DNA of 64,000 bases from Streptomyces coffeae (GTDB lineage Bacteria; Actinomycetota; Actinomycetes; Streptomycetales; Streptomycetaceae). Of this stretch, positions 17,617 through 26,681 are shown piece after piece. Location of the stretch: the NCBI RefSeq assembly GCF_016741875.1, contig NZ_JAERRF010000036.1, positions 1-64,000 on the forward strand, in the 5' to 3' direction. Under the pieces are notes generated by a model. The model ran no database searches and was not told the DNA's origin. It saw only the letters and a program-made list of their open reading frames with translations. Numbering within the stretch: position 1 is the stretch's first letter; each line of letters opens with the position of its first letter. The position numbers and the translations under genes were made by a program.

Positions 17617-17790
17617 GGTCGACAAGGGCGGCCTTGAGCTTGATCGTGGACGGCGTCACGGTGAGCCCCTCGCGCGGTGGGCCCGCTCGCTAGCGCCAAG
17701 CCCTGGACCTGCATGTGCCCCCGCAGTAGATCGCGTCGCTGCGGCGGCCGCCGCCGGCGAAGGTGATCGTGCACATGTACATCGGCGGAC
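17617..17790. other. Short intergenic stretch
   Basis: Nothing recognisable is seen between the end of the WD40 gene and the left end of the second IS copy. No terminator hairpin stands out. Confidence 0.3.
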
Positions 17791-18376
17791 TGCGGGTGCC
17801 GATAAATCATCCATGCAGGTGGGGGCTTGATCAGTAATCTTTGACTCTGTTTGGGCTCGTTATGGCGTCTTCAAGGGCATCGGCGGCATCATGAGGTGTC
17901 GTGCTGCTGCGCTTGGCCTACCTCGCCGCGATGAACACCCTGGCGTTCCTGCGCCTTCTGCCGGTGAGCGACAGAGACAAGGACCTCGAGATCCTTGTGC
18001 TTCGGCACCAACTACTGGTCCTACAGCGTCAGGTTGGCAAGCCGACCATCAACGACAGTGATCGCGCTGTCTTCGCCGGCTTGCTCCACCACCTCTCCCG
18101 AAACAGGCTGCGGCACCTTGTGCTGTTGGTCCGCCCCGACACGGTGTTGCGCTGGCATCGGGAATTGCTCAGGCGACCCCATGCCGCGGCTTGTATGCCC
18201 AAGCGACGCGGTCGCCCACGCACCATCTGATCGATCGGCGCCCTGGTCCTACGCTTGGCCAGGGAGAACGCCTCATGGGGATATCGCCGGATCCACGGCG
18301 AGCTCGCGGCGCTGGGTATCAAGGTCGCCGCCTCCCCCGTCTGGGAGATCCTTCGCGAGCACGGCATCCCACCCTG
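17791..18376 (+). mobile_element. Truncated IS copy 2, with transposase nonsense mutation
   Basis: The left terminal repeat at 17791-17818 is identical to that at 1-28, and the transposase start at 17901 aligns with the one at 118. The frame is broken by TGA at 18228-18230, where copy 1 has CGA. The sequence then continues in homology to about 18376 (...LREHGIPP) and stops abruptly where another IS end begins. The copy therefore has a premature stop, lacks its catalytic 3' half and has no right end. It is inactive. Confidence 0.85.
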
Positions 18377-19240
18377 CCCTTGCCGGAAATCTCATCCGTG
18401 CAGGTTACGCCGCATGTTGGTGGATGCCGCCGAGGCGATCGTGTCGGCGTATGTCGAGGCGGGCCAACGCGTCGGGATCGTCGATCGGCGGGGGCAAGTG
18501 GTGGAACGGTTTGGCGTTTGCGATGGCCTGGTGTGGTCGGTGTCCGTTGTAGAACTGCTCGAACTCGCGCAGGGTGTGGAGGAGATGTCGCTGGTTCCAG
18601 ATCAATGTCCGGTCCAGGAGCTCGCGGCGGCAGGTCTGTATCCACCTTTCCATGAGCGAGTTCATTCGTGGCATCTGGATGCCGCTGAGGACGACTTCGA
18701 TCCCCGCGTCCTTGAGGACGGCATCGAACAGTTCGGGGAACTTCCCGTCCCTGTCCCGGATCATGAACCGTGCCCGGCAGCCGCAGTCTTCGAGGTCCAT
18801 GACGAGGTTCTTCGCTGCTTGCGCTACCCAGGATGCGCTCGGATGTGCGGTGGCGCCCAGGATGCGGATCCGGCGACTGCCGTGTTCGATCACCACGAGT
18901 ACGTACATCCGCATCCCCGACAGGGTGACTGTTTCCATGAAGTCGCAGGCCAGCAGGGCATCAGCTGGGGAGCGCAGAAAACTGGCCCAGGTACTGGAGT
19001 TCCGCTTGGGTGCAGGATCGATGCCGGCCTCCTTCAGGATCTCCCAGACGGTGGACGCGCCCACCTTCACCCCCAGCACGAGCAGCTCGCCGTGCAGGCG
19101 TCTGTACCCCCAGCTTGGGTTCTCTGTCGCCAGGCGCAGAACCAGGAGGCGGATGGAGCGCACGATGCGTGGTCGTCCCGGCGTTTGGGTCGGCAGGAGG
19201 AGACATGGCGGCGTGCTCCCAACTCGCAGATAGGTCAACC
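18377..19240 (-). pseudogene. Second integrase-core IS, 5'-truncated transposase
   Basis: The minus strand at 18405-19238 encodes 277 residues of a transposase related to, but distinct from, copy 1: NPSWGYRRLHGELLVLGVKV, the catalytic stretch MIRDRDGKFPELFDAVLKDA and the tail FYNGHRPHQAI. The first ~90 residues found in copy 1 are replaced by unrelated sequence, so the gene is truncated at its 5' end. The right-hand terminal sequence CTTGCCGGAAATCTCATCC at about 18380-18400 also occurs as an orphan near 1359-1384. The two IS types meet head to tail here, which suggests one inserted into or recombined with the other. Confidence 0.7.
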
Positions 19241-19895
19241 CTGTCCGGTTTGTCCGTCACTCGATCCGGTCGATCTGTCGCGCGGGTTTGCGCCGCTGTG
19301 CGCTGTCGTCAACCGTAGACCGCCAAGGTCACCCAGCTGGTATGGATGCTCTCGCCATCGAGAGGCATAAGAACCCCTTGACAGCTCCCGACCCCCTTCC
19401 GAGGTGGGAGCACGGCTCCCTGCTCCCCATGTGACGGGGGACGTTTGGTCGCGTTGGCGGCATTCGGCGGTCGTAGCCGCAGGTCGTCGCCGTGTGGGCT
19501 CTCCGATCGCCAGATGCTTGCCACATCAAGGCGGGGCAAAGCCCCTTGGCTCCGGGCGGCAGACGGGGCACTCCCAGGGCAGGGCCGTAGTCGGCTCTGT
19601 AGCGCCGTAGCGAGACATCCGGGAGGGGCTTCAGGGGAGAAGAAATAGTGTGCTAAGCAGCCGAAAGAGAGGTCGGTAGCGTCAGAACGCATCACTTGCA
19701 CAGCGGGGGTTCGTGCGCAGGGTCGGCCCCGTTGCCGTTCGCGTTGCTGGATCCGTGCTGGATAGACTGACGTCTCGTCACCCGTGGTCATTCGTTGTTT
19801 GCGCACCGCTGCTGGGTCGGTGCTGGATCAAACTGACGGGACATCAGCTGTATGGGGTGTCGTGCGGCCGCGGATGGAATGCGCGGTCGGCTTGA
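19241..19895. other. Non-coding or unrecognised stretch
   Basis: No convincing gene is found. Frames exist on both strands but their composition is Arg/Pro-rich and shadow-like. The stretch lies between two IS remnants and may be old IS flank. Confidence 0.3.
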
Positions 19896-20193
19896 TCACC
19901 TGCTGCATCCGCCACGCCAGGCGGGCCCGCACTTGCGCCGCCTCCCACGGGCTGGAGGTGATGAAGTGCGCCAGGTCCTGCCGTTTGCCGCCCTCGCCCA
20001 GGCGCGCGGCCATCGGCTCCACCGACTTGCGCCGTCCATCCAGCAGCAGACCCCGCAAGTACACCGCACCCCATCGACGCTGATCCGCCCGCGCGAACGG
20101 CTCGAACACATCCTCCGCGAATTCCTCCAGATCACACCGGCTCGCGGCCAACCCCGCCTCGGGGCGGCCGTTCCATACCGCCAGGTCCCGCAT
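19896..20193 (-). pseudogene. IS701-family transposase, N-terminal fragment
   Basis: About 95 codons read as the N-terminus of an IS701-type transposase: FAEDVFEPFARADQRRWGAV, LRGLLLDGRRKSVEPMAARL, then SSPWEAAQVRARLAWRM. Intact proteins are about 400 residues; everything after the first quarter is missing and the frame runs out in unrelated sequence. Confidence 0.7.
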
Positions 20194-20214
20194 GGGTCCG
20201 CTGCTGGCAGCGGA

Positions 20215-20706
20215 CTACGGAAGGGCCAAGGTGGCTGAGTGGTGGGTGGTGTCGGTGTGGTGGGTGCTGGTGTGGCTGGCGAGGGAGGTGATGATGTGCC
20301 GACCGCGGCCGTGTTCGTCGGCGGTGTAGCTCGTGGCCCAGGGGCTGTCCTCGGGGGCGGGGCCTCCGTCGGTGACGTCGATGTGGAGCCCGGTGTGGCC
20401 GTCTGCGGTGGTGATGGTCCACAGGTGCAGGGCGACAGGGGGAAGGGCGTGTTCGACGGCGTTTGTGACCAGTTCCGTCAGTACCAGCAGGGCGTCGTAG
20501 GCGGTGTCCTCGTCCAGCCCCCAGGCGGACAGGTCCGGTCGGGCCTTGCGGCGGGCAACCGCAGCGGCCGTGAGGTGGTGCGGCAGCTCGTACTGGCGGT
20601 GCTGAGCTGACTGGGCTGCCGCGGGAGGCGAGCCGAGGGGCGGGTGCGGCACGCTCGCGAGGCTGTGAGCCGAGGCGGCGGGCAGTGCCGTGGAGGTGGG
20701 AGTCAT
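20215..20706 (-). CDS. HATPase_c ATP-binding protein (anti-sigma-factor-like)
   Basis: About 163 residues from the ATG at 20706; in-frame codons upstream make the start uncertain. It is a single HATPase_c domain of the RsbW/SpoIIAB type, with the N-box ELVTNAVEHA and the G-box region DVTDGGPAPEDS...EHGRGRHII. Streptomyces carry many such stand-alone kinases, which bind sigma or anti-sigma-antagonist proteins or act without a known partner. No sigma factor or antagonist gene is adjacent. It is divergent from the large LuxR regulator at 21038; the 330-nt gap between them should hold both promoters. Confidence 0.75.
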   Translation of the reverse strand: MTPTSTALPAASAHSLASVPHPPLGSPPAAAQSAQHRQYELPHHLTAAAVARRKARPDLSAWGLDEDTAYDALLVLTELVTNAVEHALPPVALHLWTITTADGHTGLHIDVTDGGPAPEDSPWATSYTADEHGRGRHIITSLASHTSTHHTDTTHHSATLALP

Positions 20707-21037
20707 GGCGATCACCGCTGGTTGGAGTGGGGATTCCGCTATGTGATCCTTTCTAGGCGGAACCTCCGAACCAGGCATTAGGGGAGGACTCTAACTCTTG
20801 CCCTAGGACCGGAAACGCTCGCAATACCGGTATAGGGAATTCTCCTCCGACTACGACATGGGTCACTGGCGGTAAGAGCCGGTCGCCATTCCACGACCAA
20901 ACCAGGATCTCACTAGTTTCGGCTCAGCCCCGGTGTCGTCGTGGCTTTCGGTAGCTGGTCGGGCACCTCGCGTAGTTCAGCGGGGGGATGCGGCGCCAGA
21001 GTTCTGCGCGGTGCACAAGGCGAGAGATACTCAAAGC

Positions 21038-23890
21038 GTGAAGAGTGGTGCGGTTGATCTTCTGGAGCGAGAAGACGCGCTCCGTGTCCTGAGTCGCAAC
21101 CTGGCGTCGGTGGAAGCCGGTTCGGGCAGGTTTGTACTTGTCGAGGGTCCTGCCGGCATTGGGAAGACTCGCCTCCTTGAGGAGGCAGAAGTCATGGGAG
21201 CCTCATCGGAAGCCCGCACGCTGACCGGGCGTGGCACCGAGCTTGAGCAGCAGTTTGCCTTCGGTGTTGTGCGACAGCTCTTCGAGCCGCTTCTCGCAAC
21301 CGCGTCTTCCCGAGAAAAGGAGGAGTGGTTCGCTGGTGCAGCGGTGAGCGCTGAAGCAGTCCTCGGGCCAGTCACTTCTCTGACACCAGGGGGTGACTTC
21401 GCTACGCTGCATGGCCTCTACTGGCTTACGTCTAATATTTCCCAATCCCGTCCACTAGTTCTCTCTTTTGATGACCTCCAGTGGGCGGACGCGCAATCAC
21501 TTCGATTTCTCGCGTACCTGCTGCCCCGCCTTGATGTGCTGCCAGTGCTGGTTGTAGCCGCTACGCGCACAGTTTACCGAAGAGAGACTGCGCATATCAT
21601 GGAGATGATATCCGCCGACCCGGCGATTATCATTGTTCGTCCGCAGGCGCTGAGTCAGGCTGCTGCTGCTGTTTTGGTAAACTCGCGACTGGGAGCCGAT
21701 ACTCAAGCGGATCAGGCCTTTGTTTCCGCGTGTCACGATGCTACAGGCGGAAACCCATTGCTCTTGAGGCAGTTGGCTCAGGTCGTTGTAAGTGAGGAAC
21801 TGGCGCCCGTAAGTGCTAATGCCTGGAAGATTGTGAAGCTTGGCCCGCGTGCCGTGGCCCGTTATGTTGCCGTGCGCTTGAGGGAGCTTTCTCGCGATGG
21901 AGAAAGAATCGCACAATCTGTAGCTGTTTTGGGGAACGACGCCAATCTGCGGGATGTTGCGGCACATTCTTGTCTCCCGTTCGATGTTGCGGCTCGTATC
22001 GCTGGCGACCTTCAACGAGTTAATATTCTGTCAGAGTCTCCTGCGCGCCCTGAAGACGCAGGAATCATCCGCTTGAATTTCGTGCATCCGCTGGTCCGGT
22101 CGGCCGTTTACGGTAGCCTGGAACGCGATGCTCTGATTGAGGCGCATTCCAGGGCAGTCGATATTCTTATGGCTAACGGAGCGGATGCTGAGCACGTTGC
22201 TGCTCACCTGATACACACGCCCCCGTCTGGAAGTGATGAGGCGGTCAAAGCGCTTCGCGAGGCTGCCACGAATGCACTGCACAGAGGTTCTCCAGACAGC
22301 GCATACGTGTATCTACGGCGATGTCTGGTTGAACCGCCAGCCGAAAGCGATCGCCTTGACGTGCTCCTGCATGCTGGGACGTGCGCACAATTGTTCGATA
22401 TCGCTGCTTCTGTCGATCTTCTGCGGCAGGCTCTTCAGATTTCTGCGGACCGGTCACAGCGAATGAATATTCGATCGCTGCTGGGAGGTGCTCTCCTCTA
22501 CCTGCAGCGAACGCGTGAGGCGCTGGAAGTGTATCAGGATGGCATTCGAGAAGCCGAAGGAGACGATGACGGCAAAAGGACCATGGCGGCAGGGGTTCTG
22601 TCAGTAACTTTTCTAGAGCAAGGTCGTCCTGATTTGCTGGAATACGCTGATGAACTCGAGAGGTTGGAGCCGTCCGAGACTCTCGGCGGGCGGATTCTGG
22701 ACAGTATGATCGCCATGGTCCGCAGCTTGCAGGGAGATCCAAGGGCCATTTACTATGCACGCCGCGCAATCGACGGTGGCCAACTTGTCGATTTGGCGAA
22801 CGGGGAAGCCTTCCTTCCCGTCGGGGTATGGCAACCGCTTCTGGCGGCGGATTGCGTGGAAGCCTTTGTCAGCATAGAAGACGCGATGAGTAGATCTCAC
22901 CGCATTGGCTCAATAAGGGCGCTTGCCCCCGCATCAGACTTCAGAGGTCTAGGTTGGCTTTGGCGGGGCTATTTGAACGATGCCGAACCAGACCTCGTTC
23001 AGGCCAAACGCGCAATAGAGGCGGCCGATGTCAGAGTGGGGAGATCATTTAATGGTTCCTTCAGGGCTGAACTCTTTATGGCGCAGGGCCGCTTGCAAGA
23101 AGCCGAGGATGCTTTGGAATGGGCCGAGCGCGATATGCCGGCACAGCCGTCGAGTGCAATCTATCTCGTTCTGAGCGCGCGAGCCCGCCTTCACCGATTG
23201 CGGCACGAATACAGTGAAGGGCTTAGTGTAGCCATCAGGGCCGGTCAACGATTCAGCGCTATCGGGGGGAAGAACCCTGCCATCGTGCCCTGGCGTTCAG
23301 AATCAGCTCTCTGCCTTCTGGGGCTAGGGAGGACAGATGAAGCGCGTCAGTATGCAGATCGTGAGGTGGAGCTGGCGCGTCAGTGGAAGGGAGCTCGCGC
23401 GCTCGGTCATGCCTTGCGAGTCGCAGGGCTCGCGCACGGAAGGTCAAAAGGGATAGAACTGCTGCGGGAGGCGGTGGAAACGGTTGCTTCCTCGCCCGCT
23501 CGTCTTGAGTATGCAGAGTCGCTAATAGACCTAGGGGCGGCTCTATGCCGGGCAGGGCTACGGGCTGAGGCTCAGGAAGCATTGCGCCAGGGCGCAGAGC
23601 TGGCCCAGAAATGCGGCGCCCCTCCCCTTGTGCAGCGTGGCATAACTGAGCTGAAAATGGCTGGTGCCAGGCCGCGTAGGATCAGCCTTTCTGGCCCTGA
23701 GGCGCTTACACCCAGCGAGCGTCGCGTAGCTGAACTTGCCGGTGCGGGGTACGCGAATCGAGATATCGCTCAACGTCTGTTTGTTACGGTGAAGACCGTC
23801 GAGGTGCATCTGACCAGCGTTTACCGAAAACTTAACATCACGAGCCGAGAAGAGATCAAGCAAGTGATGGGAGATGCCTCGGAAAGCTAG
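21038..23890 (+). CDS. LAL-type LuxR regulator (AAA ATPase, TPR-like, LuxR HTH)
   Basis: About 950 residues from GTG at 21038, where the typical family opening (LLEREDALRVL) begins; the frame is open back to 20933 and no strong ribosome site decides. The AAA/P-loop ATPase has Walker A GPAGIGKTR and Walker B LVLSFDDLQWAD, then a long helical TPR-like region, then a C-terminal LuxR HTH (LTPSERRVAELAGAGYANRD, VKTVEVHLTSVYRKL). Such proteins are large activators, often of secondary-metabolite or sugar genes, but no obvious target lies next to it. Base composition is visibly lower in GC than neighbours, with many A/T third positions, which suggests acquisition from elsewhere. Confidence 0.88.
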   Translation: MKSGAVDLLEREDALRVLSRNLASVEAGSGRFVLVEGPAGIGKTRLLEEAEVMGASSEARTLTGRGTELEQQFAFGVVRQLFEPLLATASSREKEEWFAGAAVSAEAVLGPVTSLTPGGDFATLHGLYWLTSNISQSRPLVLSFDDLQWADAQSLRFLAYLLPRLDVLPVLVVAATRTVYRRETAHIMEMISADPAIIIVRPQALSQAAAAVLVNSRLGADTQADQAFVSACHDATGGNPLLLRQLAQVVVSEELAPVSANAWKIVKLGPRAVARYVAVRLRELSRDGERIAQSVAVLGNDANLRDVAAHSCLPFDVAARIAGDLQRVNILSESPARPEDAGIIRLNFVHPLVRSAVYGSLERDALIEAHSRAVDILMANGADAEHVAAHLIHTPPSGSDEAVKALREAATNALHRGSPDSAYVYLRRCLVEPPAESDRLDVLLHAGTCAQLFDIAASVDLLRQALQISADRSQRMNIRSLLGGALLYLQRTREALEVYQDGIREAEGDDDGKRTMAAGVLSVTFLEQGRPDLLEYADELERLEPSETLGGRILDSMIAMVRSLQGDPRAIYYARRAIDGGQLVDLANGEAFLPVGVWQPLLAADCVEAFVSIEDAMSRSHRIGSIRALAPASDFRGLGWLWRGYLNDAEPDLVQAKRAIEAADVRVGRSFNGSFRAELFMAQGRLQEAEDALEWAERDMPAQPSSAIYLVLSARARLHRLRHEYSEGLSVAIRAGQRFSAIGGKNPAIVPWRSESALCLLGLGRTDEARQYADREVELARQWKGARALGHALRVAGLAHGRSKGIELLREAVETVASSPARLEYAESLIDLGAALCRAGLRAEAQEALRQGAELAQKCGAPPLVQRGITELKMAGARPRRISLSGPEALTPSERRVAELAGAGYANRDIAQRLFVTVKTVEVHLTSVYRKLNITSREEIKQVMGDASES

Positions 23891-24186
23891 GACTCTCGTG
23901 GCACGACTTCGACATTGACGTGCCGGCCGCCTACCGGCCCCAGGACAAGGGCCGGGTCGGGTGGCAGACCGGCATCGTCCGTGACCAGGTGCTGGCCGGG
24001 CCGGCCTTCTTCTCGGTCGGGGAGTTGAAACCCCGCGCCTGGGTGCCGCTGCGGCGATCCACGGTGCACGGCACTCACGGTAACGTGATCGGACTCAGGG
24101 CCGTGCGCAGACCGTCGGCGGCACGCCGGACGGCCTCCTCCGGACCCCGCCCGTCACACTTCACCTGGCAGGCGGTTGTGCGGTCG
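23891..24186 (+). other. Orphan coding-like stretch between convergent genes
   Basis: After the LuxR stop the plus strand reads without interruption for about 60 codons (HDFDIDVPAAYRPQDKGRVG, then a block with GPAFFSVGELKPRAW) before ending in unstructured sequence over the 3' end of hpaD. The composition looks like part of a real protein, but no start or family can be named. It may be a 3' gene fragment. No clear terminator is seen between the convergent genes. Confidence 0.3.
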
Positions 24187-25200
24187 TCACCCGAGACCGT
24201 CCGCGCCGACCTGTACGGCCGACTCGTCCACGAGGGCATCGGAGACGGACAGCGGACGCCCGTCGAGGCCGAGGACGGGGGTGGCCTCCTTGTACCAGGA
24301 CTCGATGACCGCGTTGCCCCAGAAGTCGCGGCGGCGGTCGTCGTGGACGTTCCAGCGGTAGGTCTCGTGGTCGGGGTCGCCGGTGTAGTAGTCCGAGGTG
24401 TAGATCTCGACGCGGTGGCCGTCGGGGTCGCGCAGGTACAGGTAGAAGGCGTTGGAGACGCCGTGCCGTCCGGGCCCCCGCTCGATGTGGTGCTCCTTGC
24501 GCAGTGAGCCGAAGATGTCGGCGCAGCGCAGGATTTGGTGCGATTCGTGGGTGGCCACCCCCAGGTGGTGCAGGCGGGGTCCGGCGCCGCCGGTGAAGGC
24601 GACGTCGTGGACGGTCTGCTTGCGGTACATCCAGGCCGCGTACAGCTCGTGCTCGTCGCCCTCGATGGTCTCCGAGCAGCCAAAACCGAGCGACTTGTAG
24701 TGGGCGTAGGCGGCCGGGATGTCCGGGGTGCAGATGTTGAAGTGGTCCAGGCGGGCGATCTCGGCGCCGCGACGGATGTCGTAGCGCTGGATGAGGCGCT
24801 CGGCGTGCTCGATCTCGTGGAAGAACTCGACGGGGAAGCCGAGCGGATCGATGACGCGGACGGCGTCGCCGACGCCCTGCGCCCCCTCGCCCTGCTTCAA
24901 CCGCCTTACCGGGCAGCGGAGCTGGGTGAAGAACTTCTCCGCCTTGTCAACGTCCTCGGGGGTGCGCACTCGGTAGGCGATGTGGTCGAGGGCGGCGAGC
25001 TCACCCTTGCGCAGTACCAGGGAGTGGTGGGTGAGTTCATCAGTGCCGCGCAGATACAGGGACGTGGAGTCCTCGTACTGCAGGTGGAAGCCGAGCATGT
25101 CCACCCAGAACCAGCGGGCGGCGCGGAGGTCGGTGACGGCGAGTTGGGCGTATGCGGACCGGATGACGTCGGGGGCGTCGGTGTGCACGGGCGTGTTCAT
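24187..25200 (-). CDS. hpaD: 3,4-dihydroxyphenylacetate 2,3-dioxygenase (HpaD-type)
   Basis: Extradiol ring cleavage of homoprotocatechuate to 5-carboxymethyl-2-hydroxymuconate semialdehyde. The 337-residue protein has two VOC modules in the type I extradiol layout. The C-terminal module carries the expected Fe/Mn ligands: His in RLDHFNICTPDI, His in GPRLHHLGVATHE and Glu in GHRVEIYTSDYYTGD. This matches the actinobacterial HPCD type (as in Brevibacterium) rather than the LigB-like HpaD of enterobacteria. Its ATG overlaps the stop of the upstream dehydrogenase gene (ATGA). It is the last gene of the operon. Confidence 0.9.
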   Translation of the reverse strand: MNTPVHTDAPDVIRSAYAQLAVTDLRAARWFWVDMLGFHLQYEDSTSLYLRGTDELTHHSLVLRKGELAALDHIAYRVRTPEDVDKAEKFFTQLRCPVRRLKQGEGAQGVGDAVRVIDPLGFPVEFFHEIEHAERLIQRYDIRRGAEIARLDHFNICTPDIPAAYAHYKSLGFGCSETIEGDEHELYAAWMYRKQTVHDVAFTGGAGPRLHHLGVATHESHQILRCADIFGSLRKEHHIERGPGRHGVSNAFYLYLRDPDGHRVEIYTSDYYTGDPDHETYRWNVHDDRRRDFWGNAVIESWYKEATPVLGLDGRPLSVSDALVDESAVQVGADGLG

Positions 25201-26681
25201 CGGGCGGCTCCGAAGCGGGGGGTGTGCACATCGCCGAGGGCGACGTGGACGATCTTCGATTCGGTGTAGAAGTCGATGGAGCGGGCGCCGCCCTCGCGGC
25301 CGACGCCGGATGCCTTGACCCCGCCGAAAGGGGTACGCAGGTCACGGATGTTGTGGGAGTTGAGCCAGACCATGCCGGACTCGACGGCGTGCGCGAGGCG
25401 GTGGCCGCGCTTGAGGTCGCCGGTCCAGATGTAGGCGGCAAGGCCGTACTGGGTGGCGTTGGCCAGCTCGATCGCCTCGTCCTCGTCGTCGAAGGGCGCA
25501 AGAACGACGACCGGTCCGAAGATCTCCTCCTGGAAGATACGGGCGTCGCGCTCGACGTCGGCGAAGACGGTCGGCTGGAGGTAGTTGCCCTCGGCGAGAT
25601 GGGCTGGGCGTGTGCCGCCCGCGACGAGCCTGGCCTCCTTCTTGCCGATCTCCACGTAGTCCAGGACACGTGCGTAGTGCTCGGGGTGGACCAGCGCGCC
25701 GACCTCTGTGGCCGGGTCGGAGGGCAGCCCGACACGCACGTTCGCGGCCCGCTCAGCCAGTCGGCGCGTGAACTCCTCGTACAGCGGACGCTCGACCAGC
25801 ACCCGCGAACCAGCCGTGCAGCGCTCGCCGTTGAGTGAGAACACCCCGAACACAACGGAATCCAGGGCCGCTTCGAGATCGGCGTCCGCGAAGACGACGA
25901 CCGGCGACTTGCCGCCCAGCTCCATCGAAGTGGTCTTCAGATGCTGGGCCGAGGACCGGATGATGTGCCGGCCGGTGTCGGTGGACCCGGTGAAGGAGAT
26001 CAGCGGCACGTCCGGGTGGTCGACGAGAGCCTGTCCGGCCTCCTCGCCGATGCCGTGGACGATGTTGACGACTCCGGCCGGAACCCCGGCCTCGTCGAAG
26101 ATCTCCTGCCACAGACTCGCCGACAGCGGCGTCCACTCGGCGGGCTTCAATACGAGCGTGCAGCCGGCGGCGAGGGCAGGGGCAAGCTTCCAGCTTTCCA
26201 GCATGAACGGGGTGTTCCAGGGCGTGATCAGCCCGGCGACCCCGACGGGCTGGCGTACGACGTAGGAGAACTGGGCCTCGCCCTGTCGGTACGCTTCCTC
26301 GCCGAGCGCCACGATGACGTCCGCGAAGTAACGGAAGTTCTCGGCCGCGCGTCGGGCCTGGCCACGGGCCTGGGTGATCGATAGTCCGGAGTCGAACGAC
26401 TCGAAGGCGGCGAGTCGGTCATGGCGTGCCTCGACGGCGTCGGCGATGCGGTACAGCGTGGTTGCGCGCGCTCGGTTGGACAGCCGGGACCACTCGGGGA
26501 AGGCGACACGGGCGGCAGCCACGGCCCGGTCGACATCGGCCGCGGCGCCGCGCGCGGCCTGAGCGTAGGGCGCGTTGGACACCGGATCGGTGACGTCGAA
26601 GGTGCGGCCGTCGGCGGCGTCGGTGAGTTCGCCGCCGATCCAGTGCCGGATGACCGGGGGCAGGTTCTCGGGAAGGATCAC
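25197..26681 (-). CDS. hpaE: 5-carboxymethyl-2-hydroxymuconate semialdehyde dehydrogenase (HpaE-type)
   Basis: NAD-dependent oxidation of the ring-cleavage semialdehyde to the acid. The 494-residue protein starts at GTG 26681, overlapping the stop of the dapA-like gene (GTGA). It is a full aldehyde dehydrogenase: ITPWNTPFMLESWK for the nucleotide-binding fold, FTGSTDTGRHI, catalytic Glu in MELGGKSPVVV, catalytic Cys in FSLNGERCTAGSR, and the C-terminal PFGGVKASGVGREGG. The frame is open far upstream, but that region is antisense-like and overlaps the dapA-like gene. The substrate is inferred from the operon, between ring-cleavage and decarboxylase genes. Confidence 0.88.
   Translation of the reverse strand: MILPENLPPVIRHWIGGELTDAADGRTFDVTDPVSNAPYAQAARGAAADVDRAVAAARVAFPEWSRLSNRARATTLYRIADAVEARHDRLAAFESFDSGLSITQARGQARRAAENFRYFADVIVALGEEAYRQGEAQFSYVVRQPVGVAGLITPWNTPFMLESWKLAPALAAGCTLVLKPAEWTPLSASLWQEIFDEAGVPAGVVNIVHGIGEEAGQALVDHPDVPLISFTGSTDTGRHIIRSSAQHLKTTSMELGGKSPVVVFADADLEAALDSVVFGVFSLNGERCTAGSRVLVERPLYEEFTRRLAERAANVRVGLPSDPATEVGALVHPEHYARVLDYVEIGKKEARLVAGGTRPAHLAEGNYLQPTVFADVERDARIFQEEIFGPVVVLAPFDDEDEAIELANATQYGLAAYIWTGDLKRGHRLAHAVESGMVWLNSHNIRDLRTPFGGVKASGVGREGGARSIDFYTESKIVHVALGDVHTPRFGAAR

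Noticed and set aside
19309..19806. Possible gene of about 165 residues on the minus strand
   Set aside because: No ribosome site, no recognised domain, and mixed composition; it lies between IS remnants.
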